Part shown: piece after piece, positions 29,001-39,549 of the stretch
Position numbering within the stretch: the stretch's first letter is position 1
Layout: the number at the start of each line of letters is the position of its first letter
DNA from: Flavobacteriales bacterium
GTDB taxonomy: Bacteria; Bacteroidota; Bacteroidia; Flavobacteriales_F; PHOS-HE28
DNA: 64,000 nucleotides
Assembly (NCBI GenBank): GCA_016703005.1
Contig: JADJCX010000021.1
Span: 1-64,000 of the forward strand
Direction: 5' to 3'
Program-made: the position numbers and the translations under genes
The notes under the pieces: model-generated
Told to the model about the DNA's origin: nothing
Databases searched by the model: none
The model's input: the letters and a program-made list of their open reading frames with translations, nothing else

Positions 29001-32000
29001 GACGTGCTCATGGGTGTCGGACCGGTGAGCGTTATGCTCGCGTTGCCGGTGCAGCCAACGGCATCCGTGACGGTGATAGTGTAGCTGCCGGATTCCAGCG
29101 AAGTGATGTCTTCGGTGATCGCGGTAAAACCGTTCGGGCCGCTCCATGCGATCGTGTAAGGCGCCACGCCACCAACGATGCTTGCATCGATACCCCCGTC
29201 AGCCGCGCCATCGCAGGTCGTGTTCACGCCGCCACTGAATGTGCTTGCCACCACGCCGACATTCACTGGTGCGGCGGAAGTCAGGGTGTACGTGGTGAAC
29301 GTGCTGCAACCGTTCTGGTCGGTAACCGTGAGTTGATAGATGCCCGGTGCAAGACCAGCGATGTCTTCGGTGATGGCCGTGAAGCCGTTGGGTCCATTCC
29401 AGAAGAGGAAATACGGAGGCGTACCACCCGAGATCGTTGCGTCGATGCTTCCGTCATTGGCGCCTGCGCAGCTGGTGTTGAAGCCGCCGGGGTATCCGCT
29501 CACGTTCGCTGTCACGGTGAAGAGGCCGGGCTGGTTCACGTCGAACGTCTCGCTGTAGGTGCAGTTGTTGGCGTCGGTGATAAGCACCGTGTACACACCG
29601 GCGAAGAGGTTGCTGATGTCCTCATCGTTGCTGGTGTAAGCGCCAGGTCCGCTCCACAAGTAGGTGAACGGAAGCGTTCCGCCGTTCGCTGTCAGATCGA
29701 TTGCGCCGTTGTTCGCGCCTTGGCATGCGGCCGTTGTGATCGCAGCGCTTGCATTGATCGGAGCTGGTGCGCTGAGCGTGAACGATGCCGTTGCCGTGCA
29801 GCCGTTCTGATCCGTTGCGATCAGGTCGTAGATACCTGGAGCAAGTCCTGACAAGTCCTCGCTCGTGCTGCTGAATGCATTACTGCCTGTCCACTGGAAC
29901 GTTGCATTTCCAGCACCGCCGTTCACGGTGATGTCAATGCTGCCGTCCGTTGCATTGCTGCATGAGATGGCACTGCCACCGATGTAGCTGCTCACGCTGG
30001 ATCCAAGGCTCAATGGAGTTGGCTCAGTGAGGGAGGCGCTATTGGTGGTGGTGCATCCATTGGCATCGGTCACGGTCACGTTGTATGTACCCGCGCTCAA
30101 GGCGCCGATGTCCTGTGTGCTGGCGGTGTAGCCATTCGGGCCGCTCCAAGCAACCGTGTACGGTGCTTCACCACCAGTGATGTTCAAGTCGATGCTTCCG
30201 TTGCTTCCGCCGTTACAAGCGATCGCAGCGCCGTTGTTGTATTGCGAAATGCTCAGGTTACTGCCCAGTACGGCTGGTTCGTTCAGCACCACGGTGGCGT
30301 TGCTGGTGCAACCGTTCACGTCGGTTACAGTGATGGTGTATGAACCGGCTACCACGTTGTTGATGTCCTCGGTACTTGCGGTGAAACCGTTCGGACCGGT
30401 CCACGCGATCGTGTAGTTCGGGATGCCACCGGCGATGCTCGCATTGATGCTGCCATCGCTGGCGCCGTTGCAACCGATCTGTCCGCTACCGATCTGCGCG
30501 GCCGTAGCGATGACGTTCAGTACACCTGGCGCAAAGAGCGTGTAGCTCGCGAACGTTCCGCAGCCGTTGCCATCGATGACGGTAAGGATATAGGTGCCAG
30601 CGACCAAGCCGCTGATGTCCTCACTGGTCGAGGTGAATCCGTTCGGACCTGTCCACCCGAGGACGTAGGGTTGAGTGCCGCCGCTCACCGAGGCATCGAT
30701 GCTGCCATCGGCGCTGCTGTTGCACGAAACGTTGGTGCCGTTGAAGTTGCTGAGTGTGGCACTGATGGTGAAGATGCCGGGCTGGTTCACGTCATACGTC
30801 TCCGTGATCGAGCAACCGTTCGCGTCCGTGATGGTGAGGGTATACACTCCGGCTACGAGACTTGTCAGGTCCTGAGTGCTGGCAGAGAAGCCGTTCGCCC
30901 CCGTCCAGCTGTAGGTGTACGGCACCGACCCGCCGCTCACGGTTACATCGATCGCGCCATCGCTGCTGCCTTGGCAAGCGGCTGTTGTGATGTTGGCTGT
31001 CGCGATCAGCGAAGCGGGTTCCGTCAGTGTGAACGAAGCACTGGTGGTGCAGCCGTTCGCATCAACAAGGTTCAGGTAGTAGTTGCCTGCGGTGAGGTTG
31101 CTCAGGTCTTCGATACCGGTGGTGCCGCCGAAGTCGTCGGTCCATGTGTAGTAATACGGCGCTGTTCCTCCGCTTACGGTTACATCGACCCAGCCGTCGG
31201 CGCTGCCGTTGCATGAGATGTTGAACGCACCATATGCGCTCACGCTCGAAGCGATCAACAACGCAGCCGAAGGCTGCGTGATGATCACCGGATGGTCCTT
31301 GGGCGTATCGCAGCCATTGTTGTCGGTGATGGTCACGGTATAGAAACCAGCACTCAGGCCGGTGGCCGTGGCTCCGGTCTGCTGCGGAACGGTGTTCCAA
31401 GTGATCGTGTAGCTACCGCTGCCGCCGCTGGCTTCCACGGTCGCATAGCCATCGCTGCCACCGAAGCAGCTCACATTCTGGTAGCTCTCGATGAACGAGC
31501 TGATGCCGGTAGCCGGTTCGGTGATGGTGACATTGATGCTGGTGGCGCAGCCGTTCGCATCCACAACACTGGCTGTGTAGGTACCGGCCATCAGGCCAGT
31601 GATCGTTTGCCCGTTCACCAAGGGGTTGGTGATCCAGCTATAGGTGTATGGACCAGTACCACCGCTGGCCAACACCGTGGCGGCGCCAGTGCTGCCGCCA
31701 TGGCAGAGCACGTCGGTTACGCCGGTCGCATCCAGTGCTAATGCTGCGGTCGGGCCGCCAATGACCACGCCGAGACTTCCACTGCATCCGTTCGCATCGG
31801 TAACGGTAACGGTCCAAGTTCCACTGCCCAAGCCGGCGGCGGTGGCGCCGGTTTGCGGTGGTGCCGTGTTCCAACTATAGGAGTACGGTGTGGTGCCACC
31901 CATTGCCACCACGGTTGCTTGTCCGTTGTTGCTGCCGAAGCAACTCTGGTCCGTGCTGCTCACAAGTGCGAGTGCCAGCGTTGCAACAGGCGCGGTTATG

Positions 32001-35000
32001 GTGACTTGCATCGAAGTACTGCAACTGTTGTCGTCGGTGATCGTGACCGTGTAAGTGCCGGCACCAACGCCGGTCATGGTCGCTCCGTTCTGCGCGGGCA
32101 CCGTGTTCCACGTGTAGGCGTATGGTGCAGTGCCTCCAGCGGCTTGGGCCGTGGCGCTGCCGTCAGTAGCACCGGAACAGCTCACGTTCTGTTGTGATGT
32201 GATGGAAGCGCTGAGCGCAGAGGCAGGTTGCGCAATGATCACCGAAGTGGTGGTCGTGCAGCCGTTATCATCGGTGATCGTGCAAGTCCACGTGCCGGTG
32301 GTGAGCCCCGCTGCCGTCGCCGTGTTTTGTATTGGCGATGTATTCCAACTGTAGCTGTAAGGTGCGGTGCCGCCAGTTGCGCTGGCAGTTGCCGAGCCTG
32401 TCGCATCGCTGAAGCAGCTCACATCGGTGGAGGAGGTGATGGATGCACTGAGGGTAGCTGGTGGTTCGGTGATGAGAACATTGTGCGTGCCCGTGCAGCC
32501 GTTCGCATCGGTGAGTGTCACGGTCCAAGTACCGGCTGTCAGCGCAGCGACGGAAGGACCGTTCTGCACAGGGATCGTGTTCCAGTTGTACGTGAACGGT
32601 GCAACACCACCCACTGCGTTCACTTGCGCGGCTCCGGAGTTGCCACCGTTGCAATCAACATCGGTGGTGCTCTGTGTGGTGATGGAGATCAACGCCGGTT
32701 CGGTAAGTGCGAGCGTGGCGTTCGTATTGCAGCCGTTCGCATCCGTAGCAGTGAGGGTGTAGCTACCTGCGATCAGGTTGCTGATGTCCTCAGTGGTCGC
32801 ACTGAACGCACTAGGGCCTGTCCAGCTGTAGCCGATGGGTGCGGTGCCACCAGCGACCGTTGCATCGATGCTGCCGTTGTTTCCGCCATTGCAGGTGATG
32901 TTGAAGCCGTTGCCCATGTCGGCACCGGCTATACTTGAAGCAATGGGTGCCGGTGCAGTGAGGGTTACTGTGGCGCCGATCTGGCAACCGTTATCATCGG
33001 CGACGACAAGCACGTAGGTGCCCGGTTCCAATCCACCGATGTTGTTGTTCGAGGCGTTGTAACCGTTGGGTCCGGACCACGCATAGTCGTAGTTCGGGGT
33101 GCCGCCACTGGCTGAAGCGGTGATGCTTCCATCGCTGTTGCCTGCGCAACTGATGTTGTTGCCGCCGGTGAACAGCGAAGGCGTCACTGTAACTTGATAG
33201 AGACTGGGTTCTGTAACGGTGTACGCGTTCGTCCAGGAACAACCATTGGCATCGGTGATCACCACAGAGTACACACCGGCGAAGACAGCGCTGATGTCGA
33301 TGGTGCTGGCCGTGTACCCGTTCGGGCCGGTCCATGTTGCCGTATAGGGCCCTGTGCCGCCGTTGGGCGTCAGGTCCACGCTGCCATCGTTGATGCCGTT
33401 GCAGATGGCGTGCACGATAATGCTCGTGGCGCTCAGGGCACCAACGGGTTGAGAGATCACGGTAGTCGCAGTTGAGGTGCAACCTGTGGCGTCGGTAACG
33501 ATGCACGTGTACGAGCCGCTCGTCAGACCTGTCGCAATAGCGATGGTCTGCACTGGTAGGGTGTTCCAAGAGTAGCTGTACGGCCCCGTGCCGCCAGCAG
33601 CCAAAGCCGTGGCCAATCCAGTAGCATCGCCAAAGCACAGAACGTTGGTCTGCGCGCTGATGGATGCACTAAGGCTGCTGGCAGGCTGCGTGATGGTGAC
33701 GTTTGCCGTTGTGCTGCAACCATTGCCATCAGTGATCGTGCAGGTCCACGTGCCTGCGGTCAGGTTGCTTGCTGTTGCAGCACTCTGGGGAGGAATGGTG
33801 TTCCATGCATAGCTGTATGCACCAGTGCCACCGTTCACGTTCATCGTTGCGCTGCCCGTGCTGTTGCCGAAACAAGACACATTGGTCTGTGCACCGATGG
33901 AGGCGGAGAGTGCCGCCACAGGTTGCGTGATCGTCGCGCTGCTCACAACGCTGCATCCATTCGCATCGGTGATGGTACAGGTGTACGTTCCCGCAGGCAG
34001 GTTGCTGGCCGCAGCGGTCGTTTGCACAGGAACGGTGTTCCAGGCGTAGCCATAGGGAACGGCGCCCCCGTTAGCTGTTACCGTTGCGCTACCGGTGCTG
34101 TTACCGAAGCAGAGCACGTTCGCTTGCGCGCTGATCGAAGCGCTCAACGTGGCGGCCGGTTGGGTAATGGTGATGTTGGCCGAAGTGCTGCACCCGTTTG
34201 CATCCGTGATAATGCAGGTGTAGTTGCCTGCGTGTACGTTGCTCATGGTGGCGCCGGTCTGCGAAGGGGCGCTGTTCCAGTTGTAGCTGTATGGGGCCGT
34301 TCCACCGGTGGCGTTCACCGTGGCGCTGCCTGTATTGTTGCCGAAGCACAGCACGTTGGTGCTCGCGCTGATGCTCGCGCTAAATGCCGCTGCTGGTTGG
34401 GTGATCGTGGCGTTCACGGTTGCCGAGCAACCGTTCACATCGTTCACCGTGCACGTGTACGTGCCGGCCGTAAGGCCGGTGGCCGTGGCGGATGCTTGTA
34501 CCGGCACGGTGTTCCACGAATAACTGTATGGACCAACACCACCGCTGGCACTGGCTGTTGCGCTACCGCTGTTACTGCCAAAGCACAGAACGTTCGTCTG
34601 TGCGAAGAGCGATGCGCTGATGGCGCTGGCCGGTTGCGAGATGGTGACAGCCTGCGTGGTAGTGCAACCGTTGGCATCGGCAACACTGCAGGTCCATGTG
34701 CCGGCGGGCAAATTGGTGGCGTTGGCATTGGTCTGCACCGGTACGGTGTTCCAACTGTAGCTGTATGGGGCAGTGCCACCGGACGCGTTCATGGTAGCGC
34801 TTCCAGTGCTCGCTCCGTTGCACAACACGTTCGTTTGCGCGGCAATGTTGGCAGCCAACACTTGCGTTGGTCCAACGACGGAAGCGATCGCACTGGTGCT
34901 GCAGCCGTAGCCATCGGTAACGGTAACGGTGTATGATCCAACGGGCAATGCTGTGGCCGTTGCAGCGGTCTGCACAGGCGCGCTGTTCCAGCTGTAGTTG

Positions 35001-36956
35001 TAAGGCGGCACGCCGCCGGTTACGCTGGTGGTCGCACTGCCTTGGCCATCACCGGAACAGATCACGCTGGTGGTAGAACTGATGGTAGCGTCCAGTTCGG
35101 TGGTCTGGGTGAGTGTAGTGCTCACACTGGTGGCGCAACCATTGGCATCGGTAACGTTGAGGGTATAGCTGCCGGCAGCAAGACCGTTGATATCGGCACT
35201 GCTGTTCGTATAGCCGCCCGGTCCGCTCCACGCGGTGGTGTAGGGTCCGGTGCCACCAGCGATGGTCGCATCGATGCTACCTGTGCTGCCACCGAAGCAG
35301 GCAATGTTCTGCCCGAATGCGAGAATGGCGGGAGCGAGACTCGCTGAAAGTGTTCCGGGTGCAATGAGATTGAAACTCTGTGTGCGCGTGCAGGCAGCGT
35401 CAGTAACGGTTACTGTGTAGCTACCAGCCACCAGACCACTGATATCCTGCGTGCTGGCCGTGAATCCACCGGGACCGGTCCAGGAATAGGAGTACGGGGC
35501 GTAGCCTCCGCTTGTACTCAAGTTGATGGCGCCATTGCTGTTGCCGTTGCACAACGGGTTCGTAAGGATCGCGCTAAGCGCTAATTCGCTCACGCGCAAT
35601 TGGCGGTTGTAGGTGCGGGAGCAAACGCCGTCGTTGATCTGGATGGTATAGGTGGTGGTAGAGGTTGGTGAAGCCCAAGGACTGGCGCTGGTGGCATCGT
35701 CCAGAGATCCACGGGTGACCACGAAAAGGTGGTGCCACCAGAGATGATGAACTGCTGCGAATCGCCTTGGCAGATGGTCGCGCTCAGGGGTGTTACCGTG
35801 GCGAGCATCGTATCCCGCAGGTTGAAGAGCAACGAATCGAGGGTTTGGCCAGGACAATCGGGATTGCCGAGAATGAACTTCAGTGTCTCGGTGGGTTCGT
35901 TGATCATATCCGCCGGTGGGTCGATAGGCCGGTCCACGAACGCTTGGTTCGCGGGTATCGTGATCGACTTCGGAAGGAGGGGTTGACCGGAGCGATTGCC
36001 GCATAGTCGGTGCCGTTGATCGCGGTGCCTTGTATGTAGTATTGGAGAACGAGCGGTTGGGTGGTGACCGGTGTGCGCGTGAAGCGCACCCAACCTGGAT
36101 TGCAACCTTCAATAAGATCGGTTCCCCCGTTGAGCGTCGAACTGCTCATGGTAACCGTGTTGCTACGCACTTGGTCGATGAAAACGCCTGAATCGTATTT
36201 GCGATCGGTCGCGTCCGCCACGACCAGTTTAAGATGGTATGAAGTGCATGCGGTCACTGCCGTCTTCGCCGAAAGGCTTACCGTATACCCGTCATACTGC
36301 ACATCGGCGCCACCGGGATTGTTGTAGTAGTAGGCGCTGTTGCTGCCGTTGTTCACGTTATTGATCGTAACCGCGGTGCTGGTCCCGGGGATCAGAGCGA
36401 TGTTCTTGGCACCACCTGCGCCTGGATCACCAACGATGCCGGGCCCGGTGATAAAGAAGCCGAACACGTCGTTGAATTGCGAACCCACCCACTCGTTATA
36501 CTCCTCCGAGCCGAACACGAAGTCGAACTGAAGACTGTCGCCTGCTGGTATGATGTCGAACTCGAACTTGCACGCATCACGGGTCGAACGACCTGTAACG
36601 GCGTCGAGCAAAGGATCGCCGGCCGTGTTCTGGGCAAACCAGTTCGAGCCGCCATTGTTGTTCGGTCCGGGGGCATCGGTGATGCGGCCGCTGGTGAGGA
36701 TCACACCATTGGAAACCGACATGGCCGACCCGCTGTACGTGAACTCGCCGTAGCCCAGAGTATGGCACGTGATCACGGGGTTGCTGATCAATACCCCGGG
36801 TCCGGTGCTGGATTGTTCAAGTTGTTGTAGATCTGTTTGCGCATTTACCGCGAGTTGGGCTTGTGCGGTTCCTCCGATCGAACAGCACACCACCAGGGCA
36901 ACGAAGCATCGCTTGATCGACAAGCCATGCTGAACTATAGAGATCCGTTCGATCAT
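26033..36956 (-). CDS. Giant SprB-repeat adhesin with choice-of-anchor L domain (two frameshifts)
   Basis: Reconstructed from three frames; about 3,641 residues. ATG 36956 starts a signal peptide (MIERISIVQHGLSIKRCFVA ... GGTAQA). Residues about 50-270 form a choice-of-anchor L domain (GVLISNPVITCHTLGYGEF; FVFGSEEYNEWVG). A Calx-beta-like segment (GTAINGTDYAAI ... INEPTETLKFIL) and a PKD-like stretch (ICQGDSQQFIISGGTTFSWS) follow. Then come 38 SprB repeats of 75-85 residues and a gliding-type C-terminal domain (GFSPNGDGSNDAYVVQ; VVNRWGNTVFDQ; GTYFVVITINEG) for type IX export. One C is missing from CCCC at 35979-35982 and one base near 35697-35712. The uninterrupted frame of 3,359 residues ends at 26033; its reported N-terminus is out-of-frame sequence. 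Likely role: surface adhesion or gliding. Confidence 0.92.
26300..35586 (-). repeat. Array of 38 SprB protein repeats
   Basis: By hand alignment I count 38 units, each with a CNG..(D/N)GS(I/A) start, a GG.xPYxYxW centre, an AGTYTVTVTDANGC segment and an (L/I)TxP end. Three classes exist. Type A (~84 residues) has WTGPNGFTASTEDISGL, in units 1-2, 10-12 and 19-35. Type B (~79 residues) has WNTVPVQT.A.A..L, in units 3-9 and 13-18. Short type C (~75 residues, WSNG or WETG) covers units 36-38. The copies are diverged at the DNA level but share segments. Confidence 0.85.
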
Positions 36957-36960
36957 CGGT

Positions 36961-37344
36961 TCAGAGCGTGTTGCGGACATTGTCACACATCTGTTCGGCT
37001 TCGGTGAGAGAAACCGCCTGCTCTTGGATGCGATGCGGAGCAACGCTTGTCAGCAGGCCTGGCAGTGCGCGCAATCGCAGGCTATCGGCAGAGCGGCTCG
37101 CATCCGTTGCCTGTAGTACGATGATCCCGGCCGGAACACAGGCGAAGGCTATCCGAGCATCACCACGGGATATCAGTTGTTGGTTCAAACCATCGCGCTC
37201 CTCGGTGGAAAGCCCATCAATATGGAGCGTGATGCTCGTGGGCGCCGCTTGCTGGGCCGTGGCCTTCGCGCCACCAATTCCAACCAGAATGCAAAGGAGA
37301 GCAAGGGCTCGGAGCAGGTACTTGTCCAGGTTCAGGTAGTTCAT
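36961..37344 (-). CDS. Small exported protein upstream of the giant adhesin
   Basis: 127 residues with a signal peptide (LLRALALLCILVGIGGAKATA). The mature part, SITLHIDGLSTEERDGLNQQL then ARIAFACVPAGIIVLQA and LPGLLTSVAPHRIQ, has an alternating strand-helix-strand look reminiscent of small ferredoxin-like folds, but I do not recognise the family. Its stop is four bases from the adhesin start, so the two are probably cotranscribed. It could be an accessory factor for that system (inference from position only). Confidence 0.7.
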   Translation of the reverse strand: MNYLNLDKYLLRALALLCILVGIGGAKATAQQAAPTSITLHIDGLSTEERDGLNQQLISRGDARIAFACVPAGIIVLQATDASRSADSLRLRALPGLLTSVAPHRIQEQAVSLTEAEQMCDNVRNTL

Positions 37345-37465
37345 CGGTTCCGCTCCGGTGGGCAGAGTTTTCCCACCAAAGCGGCCCCTTCTACCGGACC
37401 AATGCCCTAAAGGTTATCGACGAGGGTCGGGAATTTGCCGTTGAAAGACAGCTCGCGGGCCTGCC

Positions 37466-38206
37466 TTACCCCTGGGTTGCCCTTTGCTTGAGCACGGCGT
37501 ACAGGGCGATCCCGCTGGCCACGCTAACGTTCAGCGAGCCAATGCTGCCGATCATGGGAATACGGACCAGGTCTTCCGCAATGCGGAGCACTTGCGAACT
37601 CACCCCGGTGTCTTCAGCGCCCATAACCAGCACCAAGGGACCCTTGAGGTCCGCGTCAGCCACCTCGCCAGCACCTTTCTCCGTGCAGGCCACAATGCGA
37701 AGACCATGTTCTTGGGCGCGTTTCAACGCCCCGGCGAAGTCCATGGCCCGGCATACGGGCACACGCATCAGCGCGCCCGCGCTGCTCTTTACCGCGTCGC
37801 TGCCCAACCTGGCGCTGCCCTGCTTTGGCACCAGAACACCATGTGCACCGAAGCACTCCGCGCTTCTGGCCACTGCCCCCACGTTCCTAACGTCGGTAAC
37901 GCCGTCCAAGGCTAAGATCAGCGGGGTCTCTCCACGCTCGTACGCACGGGCGATCACCTCATCCAAGTTCTGCTCTTCCACCGGGCTCAGCAGGGCGATC
38001 ACGCCTTGGTGTTCGGTGTTGGTCATGCGGTCCAGTTTCTCGACGGGTACCGGCTGCCACGGGATCTCCCGTTCTAAGGCCAATTGTTTTATCTCCTTGA
38101 GAGCCGCATGTCCACTATCACGTCGCACCAACAACTTTTCGATGTTGCGATTGGCGGCGAGCGCTTCGGTCACCGGCCGAATACCGGCCACTAGTTCTTC
38201 TTTCAT
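37466..38206 (-). CDS. rlmB: 23S rRNA (guanosine-2'-O-)-methyltransferase RlmB, TrmH/SpoU family
   Basis: 246 residues. An N-terminal substrate-binding domain (AGIRPVTEALAANRNIEKLLVRRD) precedes the SPOUT knot, with LDGVTDVRNVGAVARSAECFGAHGVLVP, LVLVMGAEDTGVSSQVL and the C-terminal IPMIGSIGSLNVSVASGIALYAVLKQR. RlmB methylates G2251 in the peptidyl transferase loop of 23S rRNA. It follows the GWxTD gene by 32 bases. The exact rRNA target is inferred from the family. Confidence 0.93.
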   Translation of the reverse strand: MKEELVAGIRPVTEALAANRNIEKLLVRRDSGHAALKEIKQLALEREIPWQPVPVEKLDRMTNTEHQGVIALLSPVEEQNLDEVIARAYERGETPLILALDGVTDVRNVGAVARSAECFGAHGVLVPKQGSARLGSDAVKSSAGALMRVPVCRAMDFAGALKRAQEHGLRIVACTEKGAGEVADADLKGPLVLVMGAEDTGVSSQVLRIAEDLVRIPMIGSIGSLNVSVASGIALYAVLKQRATQG

Positions 38207-38238
38207 GATCTACCGACCGTTTTTGCGTGGGCTAAGGT

Positions 38239-39549
38239 TCAGTTCCCCCGGATGCGGCCATTGCGCCAGCTTTCCACATTGCGGTACCACGCACCTTTGA
38301 AGGCGGGATCCCGGTCCAGCGTCATGTCGTTGTCCGAATAGGGGCCCTGCCGTTTGGTGAAGGTGAAGCTGAGGCTCATCATGTTCGCATCCTCGCCGTA
38401 CACCCAAGTTTCGCCATAGTCACCGATCTGGATGTTGTTCGGCGTGCCGAAGATGATGTGGACCAGCCCGCGGTCGCTCTTCCAGCCTTCGGTGCTTCCC
38501 GTGAAATGCCTGTTGGCGCTTTCAACCCGACCATAGTAGGTGGCAATGGCATCGCGCGCGCGGTCCTTGCCGCCGTTCGCATCGGTCCAGAAGCGCTCAA
38601 CTGCTTTCCGCACGTCGGGTGCGGTCCTCATCTTGTCGTGCTCCTGCATGCTGGTGATGTACCGTAGCGGGCTCAACATATCCTTGCCCGTGCGCACGTA
38701 CGGGTATGTATCCGCCAGCACGAACAACGTGAATCCGGTGGAGGATGTCGAATCCGTGCGGATGTGATAAAACCCACTACGGCGGGCATCCAGCTCGAAC
38801 GTGCCATCGGCACCTACTTGAACAGTGAATGAGCTATCGCTCGGTGGATCGGCCGCTGCACTGGAACTGGTGGTGAACACCGGTGCCGGAAGTCGATCCT
38901 GCGGTGAATGGTGCGTGCCGAAAAGAGTCATACCCGCGTAGCGCTCGCAACGCACACGCACCTCATGTGGTCCGGGTAAGTGATCACTGAACCAAGGCAA
39001 TTTTGTGGCCGCGTCCTCGGGTAGGAAATCCTGTCTGTGCCCTTTCGTTTCAACGTCCATGGGTATGAGCACACTACTGCTCGTTTCCCGGTTCAGGTCG
39101 CGGGCGGTGACGAGCAAGTGGAAATTCCCTTGCGAGGATCGCCGCATTTCCATGCTTCCGATGAGGTCTTTGTCCTCTCCCGGTGTGCCCGCTTGATCGC
39201 GTACCATGGTGCTGGCGCTGTCTAAAAGCTGGGTGCACTTTCGGTCGGCGTAGGCGGCATAGGTGATCCGTACACTGCTGCGGTAGGGTCCTCCTTGGCC
39301 GTCGCTTTTGTAGAGCAGGTCGGAGGTGCGCAGCTTGAAGTAAACGATCGTCTTTTCCTCCGAAGCGTTGTACACGCGCGCATCCAATCGCAGCATGTTC
39401 GCCTCGGTACCGTACAGCCAACTGAAGTTGTCCTTTGCAACTGCGCGCTGAGGAGTGCGGCAGCCAGGGAGTGCCAGCAAGACTGCAAGCAGCGTGAATA
39501 GTAGGCTTGCCTTGATCGTGGTACTCAGGAAACGGCCGCTGGCGATCAT
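38239..39549 (-). CDS. GWxTD-domain lipoprotein
   Basis: 436 residues with a lipoprotein signal (LLFTLLAVLLALPGC, then RTPQ). The N-terminal half is strand-rich. The C-terminal part, with VERFWTDANGGKDRARDAIATYYGRVESANRHF, then GWKSDRGLVHIIFGTPNNIQ and the final FKGAWYRNVESWRNGRIRG, matches the GWxTD domain found in Bacteroidota. Function of that domain is not established. The ATG overlaps the rmuC stop by four bases. Confidence 0.88.
   Translation of the reverse strand: MIASGRFLSTTIKASLLFTLLAVLLALPGCRTPQRAVAKDNFSWLYGTEANMLRLDARVYNASEEKTIVYFKLRTSDLLYKSDGQGGPYRSSVRITYAAYADRKCTQLLDSASTMVRDQAGTPGEDKDLIGSMEMRRSSQGNFHLLVTARDLNRETSSSVLIPMDVETKGHRQDFLPEDAATKLPWFSDHLPGPHEVRVRCERYAGMTLFGTHHSPQDRLPAPVFTTSSSAAADPPSDSSFTVQVGADGTFELDARRSGFYHIRTDSTSSTGFTLFVLADTYPYVRTGKDMLSPLRYITSMQEHDKMRTAPDVRKAVERFWTDANGGKDRARDAIATYYGRVESANRHFTGSTEGWKSDRGLVHIIFGTPNNIQIGDYGETWVYGEDANMMSLSFTFTKRQGPYSDNDMTLDRDPAFKGAWYRNVESWRNGRIRGN

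Noticed and set aside
26027..31741. Long plus-strand open frames opposite the adhesin, for example 26027-27052, 27245-28237 and 28769-29851
   Set aside because: They are the reverse image of the SprB repeats: Ala, Val and Arg-rich, with no signal peptide or domain, and starting and ending with the repeat period. The coding strand shows clear domains.
26300..35586. The DNA repeats as a CRISPR or satellite array
   Set aside because: The ~240-base units are diverged and code in frame for SprB domains; there is no short identical repeat with unique spacers.
37356..37378. Hairpin GGTGGG...CCCACC upstream of the small exported protein as an operator
   Set aside because: A six-base inverted repeat is expected by chance at this composition, and there is no second site.
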